41,280 bases of DNA from JBIOWF01 sp044868295 (GTDB lineage: Bacteria > Actinomycetota > Actinomycetes > Streptosporangiales > Streptosporangiaceae). Where the stretch lies: contig JBIOWF010000360.1 in NCBI GenBank assembly GCA_044868295.1, positions 1-41,280 of the forward strand, given 5' to 3'. Each line of letters opens with the position of its first letter. The first letter of the stretch is position 1. A program made the translations under genes and the position numbers. This document shows, piece by piece, positions 23,554 to 31,052 of the stretch. The notes beneath the pieces were generated by a model. It saw nothing but the letters and a program-made list of their open reading frames with translations, searched no databases and was not told the DNA's origin.

Positions 23554-24329
23554 TCATTCGGCGTCGGGACCGTTGATCCAGCGGTAAAGGAACTCGGCCT
23601 TCTCCGGGCTGAGCGGCTTCCGGGCCTGCTTGCCCTTGGGTTTCACGCCCGGCCTGGGGATCGGGTCAGGCGGTTTGCCCTTCCCGCCGTTGACGCGGAT
23701 GAGGGTGTATTGCAGGTGGCGGACTGAGTCGACGAGCAGAGCGAGGAGCATCTCCGTCTGCGACCACTGGCCCTGCGACGGGTCAGCCGAGGTGACGGCC
23801 TGCTTGGTGTCCGCCTCCGGCATCGCGTTGCGGATCGCCGTTTTCGTCGCCGACTCGGGCGGCAGGTGCCGGATCAACACGCCGAGCCTGCGCCAAGTCA
23901 ACTTCCGGCCCGGCCGATACAGGTCCCGCAGATCCACGCCGTTGCAGTGGATCTGCAGGTCTGCCTCTACCGCCTCCGTGTGCTCCGCGAGGAGCCCTTG
24001 GAGGCCCGCGATTCCCCCGGCGTGACGCCGTAGTGCCGGGTGCAGGCGTCGATCAGGGCATTGAGCTTCCGCGCCGGCAGCTTGTGCGCCGCGAACCGCT
24101 CGTAGTCGTCGCCGAGTAGCTCGGCGATGAACTCGCGCAGGCCGTTGCCCTCACTGATGTCGGCGGTGACCTGCCAGTCGGCGTCCTCTGGCGGCAGCAT
24201 CTGGAAGACTTCGCCGCCGAGCGTGAAGGTGAAGACCTCTGCGCGGGCCTCGGACTCGACAGCGTCCAGGTCGAAGTGGGTGACCGGCGCGCCATCCGAT
24301 GTGATCATCTTGGGTCCAGGAGTAGTCAT
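23554..24329 (-). CDS. Tail assembly chaperone GT, made by -1 frameshift
   Basis: Predicted 258-residue fusion. The first 105 residues are shared with the G protein (24329 downward). Ribosomes slip -1 at GGGGGAA (24012-24018) and continue in the second frame to the stop at 23554. The shifted frame is open across the join and reads GLQGLLAEHTEAVEADLQIH then DLRDLYRPGRKLTWRRLGVL, a sensible helical continuation. G/GT pairs before the tape measure are a conserved feature of long-tailed phages and guide tape-measure folding. The site is predicted, not shown. Confidence 0.75.
23967..24329 (-). CDS. Tail assembly chaperone G
   Basis: A 120-residue protein from ATG 24329, read without frameshifting. 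It has an N-terminal beta part (TFTLGGEVFQMLPPEDADWQVTA), a helical part (LREFIAELLGDDYERFAAHKLPARKLNALIDACTRHYG) and a Ser/Arg-rich end (GESRASKGSSRSTRRR), which is the typical tail of the unshifted product. It lies between the major tail gene and the tape measure, as expected, and overlaps the tail-protein stop by a few bases. Confidence 0.8.
   Translation of the reverse strand: MTTPGPKMITSDGAPVTHFDLDAVESEARAEVFTFTLGGEVFQMLPPEDADWQVTADISEGNGLREFIAELLGDDYERFAAHKLPARKLNALIDACTRHYGVTPGESRASKGSSRSTRRR
24012..24018 (-). promoter_or_regulatory. Predicted -1 slippery site GGGGGAA
   Basis: On the minus strand the G frame reads CCG GGG GAA TCG at codons 104-107. A -1 slip leads into GGA ATC GCG GGC, which stays open through the second chaperone frame. 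The downstream sequence is GC-rich, but no pseudoknot was resolved by eye. Confidence 0.6.
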
Positions 24330-24913
24330 CAGGAGAGGTACGCCTCCACTTCAGGAGCGATGTAGCTGTGGTAGACCGTGTTGCCGGAGCTGTCGGGGTA
24401 GGTCGAGATCGTCCACTCGTAACCGACCATCTCGTCCTGCTTGAACGTCGTATCGCCCCGGTCGGTGATCTCCCCCTCGGGGATGTAGAACCGCAGCAGA
24501 ACGTCGCCGTCATACACGTCGAACATGAAGCTGCGCCTGTCCGGCGTTGCGGTAGCCGACTCGGAGAAGGTGACGACACCGTTCCCATCCGGAACCAGGT
24601 CGTCGACGTCCTGGCGGAACATCAACGACTTGACGATCGGCCGGTTCGTCTCCCACGCGGTGATCTGGAACGTACGCACCGAAGACGTGATGACGGTCCT
24701 GAACGGTGTGGTCTGACCCCACGGCGTGAACTGCTGAGAGTCCTCATCGAAGCCGACCACCAGGCCGTCATCGGAGATCGCGCCGAGAGCAAGCCACGGC
24801 GCCGGCGGATACGTCTCTGGGTCTGACGGCTGCGCGGTGCCCAGCGGGGCGCACCAGCCAGCTCCGTTCGTGCCGACGGCCGCGAGTTCGGCGGCGCGCA
24901 GAACAGTAGGCAT
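24329..24913 (-). CDS. Major tail tube protein
   Basis: A 194-residue beta-rich protein starting at ATG 24913 (MPTVLRAAELAAVGTNGAGWCAPLG). Features consistent with siphovirus tail tube subunits are its size, the early WLALGAISDDGLVVGFDED segment, and TVITSSVRTFQITAWETNRPIVKSLMF. It stands directly upstream of the G/GT chaperone pair. It would polymerise around the tape measure. It follows a 90-bp leader after the tail terminator gene, probably giving high expression. Confidence 0.8.
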   Translation of the reverse strand: MPTVLRAAELAAVGTNGAGWCAPLGTAQPSDPETYPPAPWLALGAISDDGLVVGFDEDSQQFTPWGQTTPFRTVITSSVRTFQITAWETNRPIVKSLMFRQDVDDLVPDGNGVVTFSESATATPDRRSFMFDVYDGDVLLRFYIPEGEITDRGDTTFKQDEMVGYEWTISTYPDSSGNTVYHSYIAPEVEAYLS

Positions 24914-25000
24914 CGTTCTTGTCCTTTCGTTCGCCGGATCGCGCTCCGGGCATGCGAAAGCCCCCGGCCAGGCGGCGCGAGGACTGAAGGAGAGAAGCGG

Positions 25001-25378
25001 CTAGGCCGGGTGGACGACGAACTGATACGTCGCCTCGTAGCGGCGCATGGCCGGGTTGTCGTACGGCACGAAATGCGGCCCTGCGATCGTCACGACCCTG
25101 GACACCACGGCGGTGCCGACCTTCGTACGGGCCAGCTGCTCATGAATGAGGACCTGCACCTGCGCGGCCAGAGCGGACGCGAGCGGGCCAGTTGAGTCGT
25201 ACGCGGCGATGTCGACAGTCGGCCGATCCAGCCGGAACCCGTCATACGAGCCGCCGATCCGGACGACCTGAAGCCACGGCAGCCGGTCATCCAGGTCTGG
25301 CGGGGTCTCGGTGGATGCAGTGACGTCCTCAATCACGCCTTCCAGCCACGCGACGAGCAGCGCTTCGATGTCGATCAC
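25001..25378 (-). CDS. Tail terminator / tail completion protein
   Basis: A 125-residue protein. GTG 25378 overlaps the upstream stop (GTGA). The longer frame from 25780 overlaps the connector gene and is rejected. The sequence VIDIEALLVAWLEGV ... DLDDRLPWLQVVRIGGSYDGFRLDRPTVDIAAYDSTGPLASALAAQVQVLIHEQ matches the pattern of actinophage tail terminators (long helix, then LP.VQV.R.GG and a DIDVY-like strand). It would cap the tail tube at the head-proximal end, and it lies just before the major tail gene. Confidence 0.75.
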   Translation of the reverse strand: MIDIEALLVAWLEGVIEDVTASTETPPDLDDRLPWLQVVRIGGSYDGFRLDRPTVDIAAYDSTGPLASALAAQVQVLIHEQLARTKVGTAVVSRVVTIAGPHFVPYDNPAMRRYEATYQFVVHPA

Positions 25379-25677
25379 GCCGAGCCTGCCGCTCTGCCCA
25401 TCACCCGGTAGCGGGGAGTGCGGCTCGTACCCCACTCGACGTACGCCGCATGGTTGGAGCTGTTGATGACCTTCGCGACGGCCCGGGTCGTCTTGCCCTC
25501 GCGGATGTAGGTCTCGACCTTGAACGACGAGGCATAGGAGCCGGTGTCGCGGGGCGCGAGCGACTCGGCGCGAGCCTTGATCTTCTCCGCTCTCGCAGTC
25601 ATCTCTCGCTGCATCTGGGGTGACTTGAGGATCAACCCGATGCCCTTGTAGTTGGCTCGGAAGCGGACGCGGGCCAT
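25375..25677 (-). CDS. HK97 gp10-like neck (head-tail) protein
   Basis: A 100-residue basic protein. ATG 25677 is chosen because CAGGGAGG precedes it at the right distance; the upstream ATG is rejected. The motif order ARAEKIKARAESLAPRDTGSYASSFKVE ... NSSNHAAYVEWGTSRTPRYRVM matches HK97 gp10-type proteins (LAP.DTG.L..S, AA.VE.GT). These sit between head closure and tail terminator. Order here is head closure, moron, gp10, tail terminator. Confidence 0.8.
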   Translation of the reverse strand: MARVRFRANYKGIGLILKSPQMQREMTARAEKIKARAESLAPRDTGSYASSFKVETYIREGKTTRAVAKVINSSNHAAYVEWGTSRTPRYRVMGRAAGSA

Positions 25678-25747
25678 AGCAACCTCCCTGATGCCAACCA
25701 ACGGAGGGGCGTGAACGTCGAAGATGGAGCCGCGAGAAGGAGGACGT

Positions 25748-26296
25748 ATGGCAGACGAGCCGCTCAGAGCCGACATTCAAGCTGCTGCAACGCGAATGGG
25801 GTCAAAGTTCGGGGCCAAGCGAGAGATCAGGAAGCTAGTTGGCTACCTGTGGGAAGGGGAGCAGGTCCAGGCCCTCGCGGGAGGTTCCTACGGTCAAGGT
25901 CTCGGCCTGGTCGTCCTCACCGACAGGCGGCTGTTCTTCCTGCGGGACGGCTGGGTCAACAAGGAAACCGAAGACTTCCCGATCGAGAAGATGTCATCAG
26001 TTCAATGGACGTCAGGCTTCGCGCAAGGCGCTCTGACGGTGTACGCGTCCGGCAACAAGGCCGAGATCAAGAGCGTCTACAACGACGACGGCAAGGCCAT
26101 CGCTGACGCCATCCGCCACCGCATCTCCCCCGGAAATGCGCCGAGCGCGGTAGAGCCCACGCCTGAGCCGGCAACTGCCGCGCAGCCGGGAGACGTCATT
26201 GAGACGCTCCGTAGACTCGGCGAACTTAGGGACGCTGGCGTGGTCACGTCGGAGGAGTTCGACGCAAAGAAGGCCGAGCTCTTGGCCCGTATTTAG
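25748..26296 (+). CDS. Bacterial PH-domain plus SHOCT protein (moron)
   Basis: A 182-residue protein starting at ATG 25748 with an AGAAGGAGG site. Residues about 15-135 fit a bacterial PH-like domain (EGEQVQALAGGSYGQGLGLVVLTDRRLFFLRDG ... FPIEKMSSVQWTSGF ... ALTVYASGNKAEIKSV). Residues about 150-182 are a SHOCT motif (VIETLRRLGELRDAGVVTSEEFDAKKAELLARI). No enzyme motif is seen; such proteins are thought to act as small adaptors. The gene is on the opposite strand from the phage late genes. Its stop overlaps the head-closure stop by 3 bases on the other strand. It is probably an independently expressed insertion. Confidence 0.8.
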   Translation: MADEPLRADIQAAATRMGSKFGAKREIRKLVGYLWEGEQVQALAGGSYGQGLGLVVLTDRRLFFLRDGWVNKETEDFPIEKMSSVQWTSGFAQGALTVYASGNKAEIKSVYNDDGKAIADAIRHRISPGNAPSAVEPTPEPATAAQPGDVIETLRRLGELRDAGVVTSEEFDAKKAELLARI

Positions 26297-26619
26297 CCAG
26301 TGACCCGCTCGACGCGGATCTCGACGCCGGCCCTGGTTGCCGTGAACGGCGAGCTCCATGAGGAGGCCCGGCCGGTCACCTGGTAGATCTCGCCGCGGAC
26401 ACGGACCCGGTCTGTGGCCAGCACGGCGGTCCCGTACGGCAGCCACACGGTGAACTGCTCGCTCACCTGGTCGTGGCCCTGGATCTTCTCGGTGCTCCCG
26501 GTAGGCCAGACCGCGCAATGCTCCACGGGGATCTCGGTGTCTGCGCCGGGCACGTCGTTGCCGTGGGCGTCACGGGTCGGCGTGCCCGGGCGGAGGATCG
26601 TGACTGTCTCGCCGATCAC
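26293..26619 (-). CDS. Head closure / head-tail joining protein
   Basis: A 108-residue beta-rich protein starting at GTG 26619, overlapping the glycosyltransferase stop (GTGA). The extended frame up to 27486 is the shadow of that gene. ETVTILRPGTPTRDAHGNDVPG ... CAVWPTGSTEKIQGHDQVSEQFTVWLPYGTAVLATDRVRVRGEIYQVTG is typical of Phage_H_T_join-type adaptors (WLP.GT.I...D.V...G..Y.V.G). It closes the portal end of the head before tail joining. Confidence 0.8.
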   Translation of the reverse strand: MIGETVTILRPGTPTRDAHGNDVPGADTEIPVEHCAVWPTGSTEKIQGHDQVSEQFTVWLPYGTAVLATDRVRVRGEIYQVTGRASSWSSPFTATRAGVEIRVERVTG

Positions 26620-27599
26620 TTCAGGGCCTCGATCGCGTCGCACCAGCGGGCCAGGTCTGCGCCTGGGTCGAGCTGGGCGGATCGCAGGCTCGCCCGTCCA
26701 GAGGCGGCATCCCACTGCCCCGGGTCTTCCAGAGCACGCAGAGTAGTGACCCAGCCGGGGAAGTCGTCGCGGTCGACGAATACGCCAGCCTCGCCGAGCG
26801 ATTCGACCAGGCCAGGTGTGGGGTGGGCGACGACGGGGATGCCGCTGGCGATCGCCTCGACACCGGCCCTCCCCCACGACTCGTACACGCTCGGCATCAG
26901 CAGGACCTTGGTCCGGCTGTACACCCGCTCCGCCATGTCGCTGCCCGGGATGTGGCCGAGGACCTCGACGTTCGGCAGGTCCTTGACGACCTGGTCCCCG
27001 TACGCGCCAGTCACACCGAGGAACTTCCGGTCCGGCATGGCCTCGGCGAGCCGCCAAAACAAGGCCCCACCTTTGGGCTCGAACAGGTTGATCAACGTGA
27101 TGCAGTCGCCGGGAGTGGCGCGGTAGTCCGCGGCATGCACCGGCGGATGGATGACGATCTCGCTGCGCGGCTTGTGGACCTTCGGGTTCTGTGCGAGCCA
27201 CTCGTGTGCTGCCTCGCGCATCCACTCCGAGTTGTAGACCGCCAACGCCGTCGACCCCGCGCACATGTTCCGCCACGTCGGCGTGAACGTGTTGTGGCAA
27301 AGCACCACGTACGGCCGACCCCACCCCCGCGCGAGCGACCCAGCGGACGGAACGTTCTCCAGATGCGAGATGACCGCGCCGGCTTTCCTCACCGCGGACG
27401 CGAAATCCAACCGCGCCGCCGCGGGGATGACCTCGACCCCGTCCACCTCGTACGGGAGACGCCGGCCGTTGTAGACCGACAGCCATACCTGTACGTCGTG
27501 GCCTCGCCGGGCTAGAGCGGACAGCATCGCGGAGGCCATCATTTCCGCGCCAGCGCAGTGCGTGGGAGGAAATGCATGAAATCGAGCGATGATCCGCAT
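26616..27599 (-). CDS. GT-B glycosyltransferase (family 4-like), copy 2
   Basis: A 327-residue protein starting at ATG 27599. It has an N-terminal Rossmann half (MRIIARFHAFPPTHCAGAEMMASAMLSALARRGHDVQVWL). A C-terminal half holds NLFEPKGGALFWRLAEAMPDRKFLGVTG and the donor-site block PSVYESWGRAGVEAIASGIPVVAHPTPGLVESLGEAG (E-x7-E type). This matches retaining GT4-type enzymes that use sugar nucleotides. It is closely related to the gene at 28229-29221. Both flank a head-tail connector and are coupled to neighbours, so virion glycosylation is likely but unproven. Confidence 0.85.
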   Translation of the reverse strand: MRIIARFHAFPPTHCAGAEMMASAMLSALARRGHDVQVWLSVYNGRRLPYEVDGVEVIPAAARLDFASAVRKAGAVISHLENVPSAGSLARGWGRPYVVLCHNTFTPTWRNMCAGSTALAVYNSEWMREAAHEWLAQNPKVHKPRSEIVIHPPVHAADYRATPGDCITLINLFEPKGGALFWRLAEAMPDRKFLGVTGAYGDQVVKDLPNVEVLGHIPGSDMAERVYSRTKVLLMPSVYESWGRAGVEAIASGIPVVAHPTPGLVESLGEAGVFVDRDDFPGWVTTLRALEDPGQWDAASGRASLRSAQLDPGADLARWCDAIEALK

Positions 27600-28225
27600 C
27601 AGGTCCTCACCGTCATCGTGCCGGCCTTACGCCGGTACCGGTCAAGGACTCTGCGGTCGGCCTCGCTCATACTCACCGACGTCCCAACCCCGGCCGATTC
27701 AAGCCGGTACGAGTACGGGCCGATCGACTCGGAGACGACGCCGCCGACCGCTGTAGGTGCGGTCAGCGTGCGCAGCACCATGCCGCACACCACCGCGACC
27801 ACATCCGCTGGCGAGTCCACGTAGCCGGGGCGGTAAGTGACCGAGAACGTGCCGGGGTAGCCGTCCTCGTCGTCCCACCACACCTCGGGAAGGTTGATCA
27901 CGTAGTTGCCTGCGCCGAGCCGGATCGTGTCGAGGCCGTCCCACCACCAGTCGACGAGCGTGACGTCCGGAGTGCCGTTGATACCGATGGCAACGACGGA
28001 GTCGACAGCGGTGACGGGACGCTGCGGGAGGCGGATCATCCCGCCCTGAGCTCGCAGAGTGACCGTCTGCGCGGCGACTGCGGCGAAGTCCTGGCCCGTG
28101 TAGGCACGAACCAGCGCAGACGAGTCAGCGAGCAGCGCGTCAACTCGGGCGGCCTCGTCGGAGGTGAAGTCCCGGCCGAGCCGGGCGGCGAGATCAGGCT
28201 TGGTTGCAAGGGGCGCCACAGCCAC
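27599..28225 (-). CDS. Head-tail connector (adaptor) protein
   Basis: A 208-residue protein starting at GTG 28225. The N-terminal helices (LATKPDLAARLGRDFTSDEAARVDALLADSSALVRAYTGQDF) and the VTLRAQGGMIRLPQRPVTAVDSVVAIGING ... VTYRPGYVDSPADVVAVVCGMVLRTLT segments match gp15/gp6-type connector proteins that dock on the portal. It ends one base inside the start of a glycosyltransferase gene. The C-terminal part (YSYRLESAGVGTSVSMSEADRRVLDRYRR) is typical of actinophage versions. Confidence 0.8.
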   Translation of the reverse strand: MAVAPLATKPDLAARLGRDFTSDEAARVDALLADSSALVRAYTGQDFAAVAAQTVTLRAQGGMIRLPQRPVTAVDSVVAIGINGTPDVTLVDWWWDGLDTIRLGAGNYVINLPEVWWDDEDGYPGTFSVTYRPGYVDSPADVVAVVCGMVLRTLTAPTAVGGVVSESIGPYSYRLESAGVGTSVSMSEADRRVLDRYRRKAGTMTVRT

Positions 28226-28228
28226 CCC

Positions 28229-29221
28229 CTAGGCGGTTGCGAGATGCCGGAGCGCCGCCCGGCGTGTGGCCAATGTCTCCATGGCGGAACACCAGCGTTC
28301 GAGGTCTTGGGCGGGGTCGAGTTCGGCCGCGCGGGCTTTCGCCTTCTTGCTTGCAGCGGCGTAGTTACGCGGCTTGAGCAGGCCGTTGATGGCCTTTTCC
28401 CACGCGTCGATGTCACGCCGGTTGCAGAAGATCCCCGCCTCGCCGAGCGACTCCGTGAGTCCGGGAGTTGGGTGGGCTATCACCGGGATACCGCTACACA
28501 TCGCCTCGACGCCGACGCGGCCCCACGACTCGTAGTCGGACGGGACGAGAAGAATCTTCGTGCGCGCGTACACCTCGTCCCGCATCCGATCGCCGTCGAT
28601 ATGCGGCACGTGCTCGACGTTCGGCAGATCCCGCACCACCTGCACGCCATACGCCCCATGCACGGCGAGGAACCGCCGTTCGGGGAACCGCTCGGCCAGC
28701 GCGTAGAAGGTCGTCGGGCCCTTCGGCTCGAACAGGTTGACCAGTGTGATGCAATCACCCGGCTTGGTCGCGTACTCCGCCACCGCTACCGGAGGCCGGA
28801 CGACCAGCGAATCGACCGCGATGTCCGAGAACTCCTCGGCCATCCACCGAGAGTTGTAGACCGCCAGCGCGATACCCCGCTGGAGTTGCCCCCGCGTCGC
28901 GTTGAACGTGTTGTGGACGATCTTGACCACCGGGATCCGGAACGACTCGCCGAGGGCTGCGGCGCGGGGCGTGTTCTCCAGGTGAGTGACGATCACATCG
29001 GTGGCTGGGAAGAACTGGAACGGGTCGGTCTTGTCCCTGTGTCGATGGACCCGGATCCCGTGGATCTCATAGTCCGCAGTGATCTCCGGGTGCTTCTGCG
29101 AGAGCAGTATGTCGACCTCATGGCCGCGGTCCACGAGCGCTCGCAACATGGCCAGCAGCATCCGCTCAGCACCGGCGTTGTGATGCGGTGGTGCGAGGTG
29201 AAGCATCGCGAGAACCCGCAT
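28229..29221 (-). CDS. GT-B glycosyltransferase (family 4-like), copy 1
   Basis: A 330-residue protein starting at ATG 29221 behind AAGGAGTC. Architecture is as in the copy at 26616-27599: HLAPPHHNAGAERMLLAMLRALVDRGHEVDILL, PGDCITLVNLFEPKG, and PSDYESWGRVGVEAMCSGIPVIAHPTPGLTESLGEAGIF. The two are alike along their whole length, especially in the C-terminal donor domain, so they arose by duplication or paired acquisition. It sits right after the capsid gene, behind a perfect hairpin. A role in glycosylating capsid or tail proteins is inferred from position. The donor sugar is unknown. Confidence 0.85.
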   Translation of the reverse strand: MRVLAMLHLAPPHHNAGAERMLLAMLRALVDRGHEVDILLSQKHPEITADYEIHGIRVHRHRDKTDPFQFFPATDVIVTHLENTPRAAALGESFRIPVVKIVHNTFNATRGQLQRGIALAVYNSRWMAEEFSDIAVDSLVVRPPVAVAEYATKPGDCITLVNLFEPKGPTTFYALAERFPERRFLAVHGAYGVQVVRDLPNVEHVPHIDGDRMRDEVYARTKILLVPSDYESWGRVGVEAMCSGIPVIAHPTPGLTESLGEAGIFCNRRDIDAWEKAINGLLKPRNYAAASKKAKARAAELDPAQDLERWCSAMETLATRRAALRHLATA

Positions 29222-29237
29222 GAGACTCCTTGCTGAA

Positions 29238-29268
29238 GCAGGCGGAGAGCGGCGCGCTCTCCGCCTGC
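29238..29268 (-). terminator. Perfect 14-bp hairpin after the capsid gene
   Basis: GCAGGCGGAGAGCG (29238-29251) pairs perfectly with CGCTCTCCGCCTGC (29255-29268) around a 3-nt loop. It lies between the capsid stop (29278) and the glycosyltransferase start (29221). There is no long T-run on the minus strand, so it may attenuate or process the message instead of ending it. Confidence 0.6.
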
Positions 29269-29277
29269 ACGGGGGGT

Positions 29278-30231
29278 TTAAGAACCGGCGCCCTGGGCGA
29301 CGACCACGCCGAAGGGGAACCGCGACGCCTCTGTCGCCTGCAGGCGCGTCACCGGGTTGGACGTGGCGTACGCGACACGCATCGTGACGCGGAGCGCCAC
29401 CGAGTCCTGCTGCATGAGGTTCAGGACGACCGCGCCGTTCGCGTCGGAGATGACGCCCTCGGTGAACATTTTGAACGTGATGTCCTGCCGGAGGCCGATC
29501 ACAGCCTTCGTCCAGTCACCTGCGATCAGGTCCGCCGCGGTGGCGTCCCACGAGCCGTTGGTGACTTCACGGATCGGGTACCCGAACAGGTTGCCAGGGC
29601 CGAGACCGTCCTGCAGGTTCGACTGGTAGATAGGGATGCCGTCGTCGCTGCGCATCCCGTGGAGCTTCCACTTCAACCCCGGCCTGGCCGCGAAACCGGT
29701 GATGCTGAAACCGTCCTTGGCGATCAGCTCGCCGAGGGCGGCGACGTCCTGCCCGAAGTCGGCGCCGGACGAGCCGGTCACGACGTTGCCTGCGGCCACA
29801 GCCGAGTGGTGGATCGAGTACGGCCAGCTCGTGGGCTTGTCCACACCGAACAGGCCCGCCGCGTCGACCTTGGCGCCGAGCGCCTCAACGATGCGGGGCC
29901 GGATCTCGTCCCAGATCGGGACCTGCGCGTCGTCCAGGTACGACTCAGGGATCGGGATGATCACGGCCAGCTCTTCGGCGACGAGGGAGACGTTCTTCCA
30001 GTCGACGCTGGACGTCTGCTTCATGCCGGAGTCCCCCGACACCCAGTAGGCGGTCGGGAGGACGTCAAGCACCGGCTGGCGCTGAGTCTTGTTCGACATC
30101 CGCACCTGACCGGCGTGCTGCAGCAGGAACGAGGTGGTGGGCATCTCCTGCAGGATCTGGTCCGACACGTATTCCGGGATCAGCGGATCATCGGATGCGT
30201 CACGCGAGACGATGGAGTTGTATACGGCCAC
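29278..30231 (-). CDS. Major capsid protein (HK97 fold)
   Basis: A 317-residue protein starting at GTG 30231 behind TAAGGAGC. It fits the shorter HK97-type capsids that lack a fused scaffold. The N-arm (VSRDASDDPLIPEYVSDQILQEMPTTSFLLQHAGQVRM) is followed by the typical WKNVSLVAEELAVIIPIPESYLDDA and WDEIRPRIVEALGAKVDAAGLFG segments. GFAARPGLKWKLHGMRSDDGIPIYQ and LFGYPIREVTNGSW also match. It lies after the scaffold gene. Self-assembles into the head shell. Confidence 0.9.
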   Translation of the reverse strand: MAVYNSIVSRDASDDPLIPEYVSDQILQEMPTTSFLLQHAGQVRMSNKTQRQPVLDVLPTAYWVSGDSGMKQTSSVDWKNVSLVAEELAVIIPIPESYLDDAQVPIWDEIRPRIVEALGAKVDAAGLFGVDKPTSWPYSIHHSAVAAGNVVTGSSGADFGQDVAALGELIAKDGFSITGFAARPGLKWKLHGMRSDDGIPIYQSNLQDGLGPGNLFGYPIREVTNGSWDATAADLIAGDWTKAVIGLRQDITFKMFTEGVISDANGAVVLNLMQQDSVALRVTMRVAYATSNPVTRLQATEASRFPFGVVVAQGAGS

Positions 30232-30301
30232 GAGTGCTCCTTAAGGGCATGCAGCAATCCCGGCCCGTGGCCTACACGTCCGGTGCTGTGGTGATCAGGG
30301 A

Positions 30302-30949
30302 TTAGTAGGGGCTGCGCCCCGCCATGCGGCGCAGGAACGCATTGCCGTCGACGACGTGATCGCCGGAATCGGGCATGCCGCCCGGCGTAAGCGATTCGAC
30401 AGGGCGAGTCCGTGATGGACGCACCGGCTCAGGGTCGGGCTCGACTGCGGGCATGGCGGCGAGCCGCCTCGCCATCTCGGCCTCAACCGCAGCATTGATC
30501 TCTGCGGCGATCGCCTCAGCGGCCTCGTTAATCTCGTCCTCAGTCGAGCCGCCGATCCGGTCGAGCATGCTGGCCGGGACGTTGTACGTGGCTGCGGCCA
30601 TGAGCCTGGCCCGCCCGATCTCGGCCTGCTGCGCGCGTTGTTCGGCGGCGGCCAGCCGGTCGGCTAGACGCTGCTGCTCAGTTTTCTGTGAGTCCTCGAT
30701 CTCGGCGATACGGTCAGCCATCGCCTTGACCTGGTCCGGCGAGTACTGCCCGAACGCCTTGGCTCGCTTCTCGTGCGCACGCGCGTGGTGCCGCCAGTAC
30801 GCCGCCTGATGCTCGGGCGCCATGTCGGCGACAGGCGTGTTGACGGGAAACCCGTCTGACCCAACTGCGGGCCCTTCCGGCTCCTGGTCGGCGTCCTCGA
30901 CGAGCACCTGCTCGTCTTCGGCTTCGACTTCGGGTGCGACTTCGGACAT
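30302..30949 (-). CDS. Scaffolding protein
   Basis: A 215-residue protein. ATG 30949 is preferred because a GGGAG site lies upstream and the acidic Glu/Asp-rich N terminus (MSEVAPEVEAEDEQVLVEDADQEPEG) begins there. The frame extends further but without support. The centre is a long coiled coil (DRIAEIEDSQKTEQQRLADRLAAAEQRAQQAE). The C-terminal Arg-rich end (AFLRRMAGRSPY) is the sort that binds capsid subunits. Position directly before the capsid gene is diagnostic. It is expelled or degraded after head assembly. Confidence 0.8.
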   Translation of the reverse strand: MSEVAPEVEAEDEQVLVEDADQEPEGPAVGSDGFPVNTPVADMAPEHQAAYWRHHARAHEKRAKAFGQYSPDQVKAMADRIAEIEDSQKTEQQRLADRLAAAEQRAQQAEIGRARLMAAATYNVPASMLDRIGGSTEDEINEAAEAIAAEINAAVEAEMARRLAAMPAVEPDPEPVRPSRTRPVESLTPGGMPDSGDHVVDGNAFLRRMAGRSPY

Positions 30950-30957
30950 TGACGTAA

Positions 30958-30972
30958 CTCCCATGTCGGGAC
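30958..30972 (-). repeat. 15-bp leader repeat, copy next to scaffold gene
   Basis: Identical to the block at 35703-35717, and again immediately upstream of a start codon on the minus strand. Confidence 0.5.
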
Positions 30973-31052
30973 GGATGACCCACCGTGACGGCGGGGTCTG
31001 GGGCATGCGGAACTCCGGGCCTGCCATGTCGGCTGGTCCGGTCGGAGAAAGA

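Noticed and set aside
22346..23587. 413-residue plus-strand open frame
   Set aside because: Antisense to the coiled-coil region of the tape measure; Ala/Ser-rich shadow composition.
24957..24975. GAAAGCCCCCGGCCAGGC as a terminator like the one at 9210
   Set aside because: The second arm is missing, so no stable stem forms. The shared word is probably a remnant or chance.
25379..25780. N-terminal extension of the tail terminator frame
   Set aside because: Shadow of the gp10-like gene; the GTGA junction at 25378 gives a typical start.
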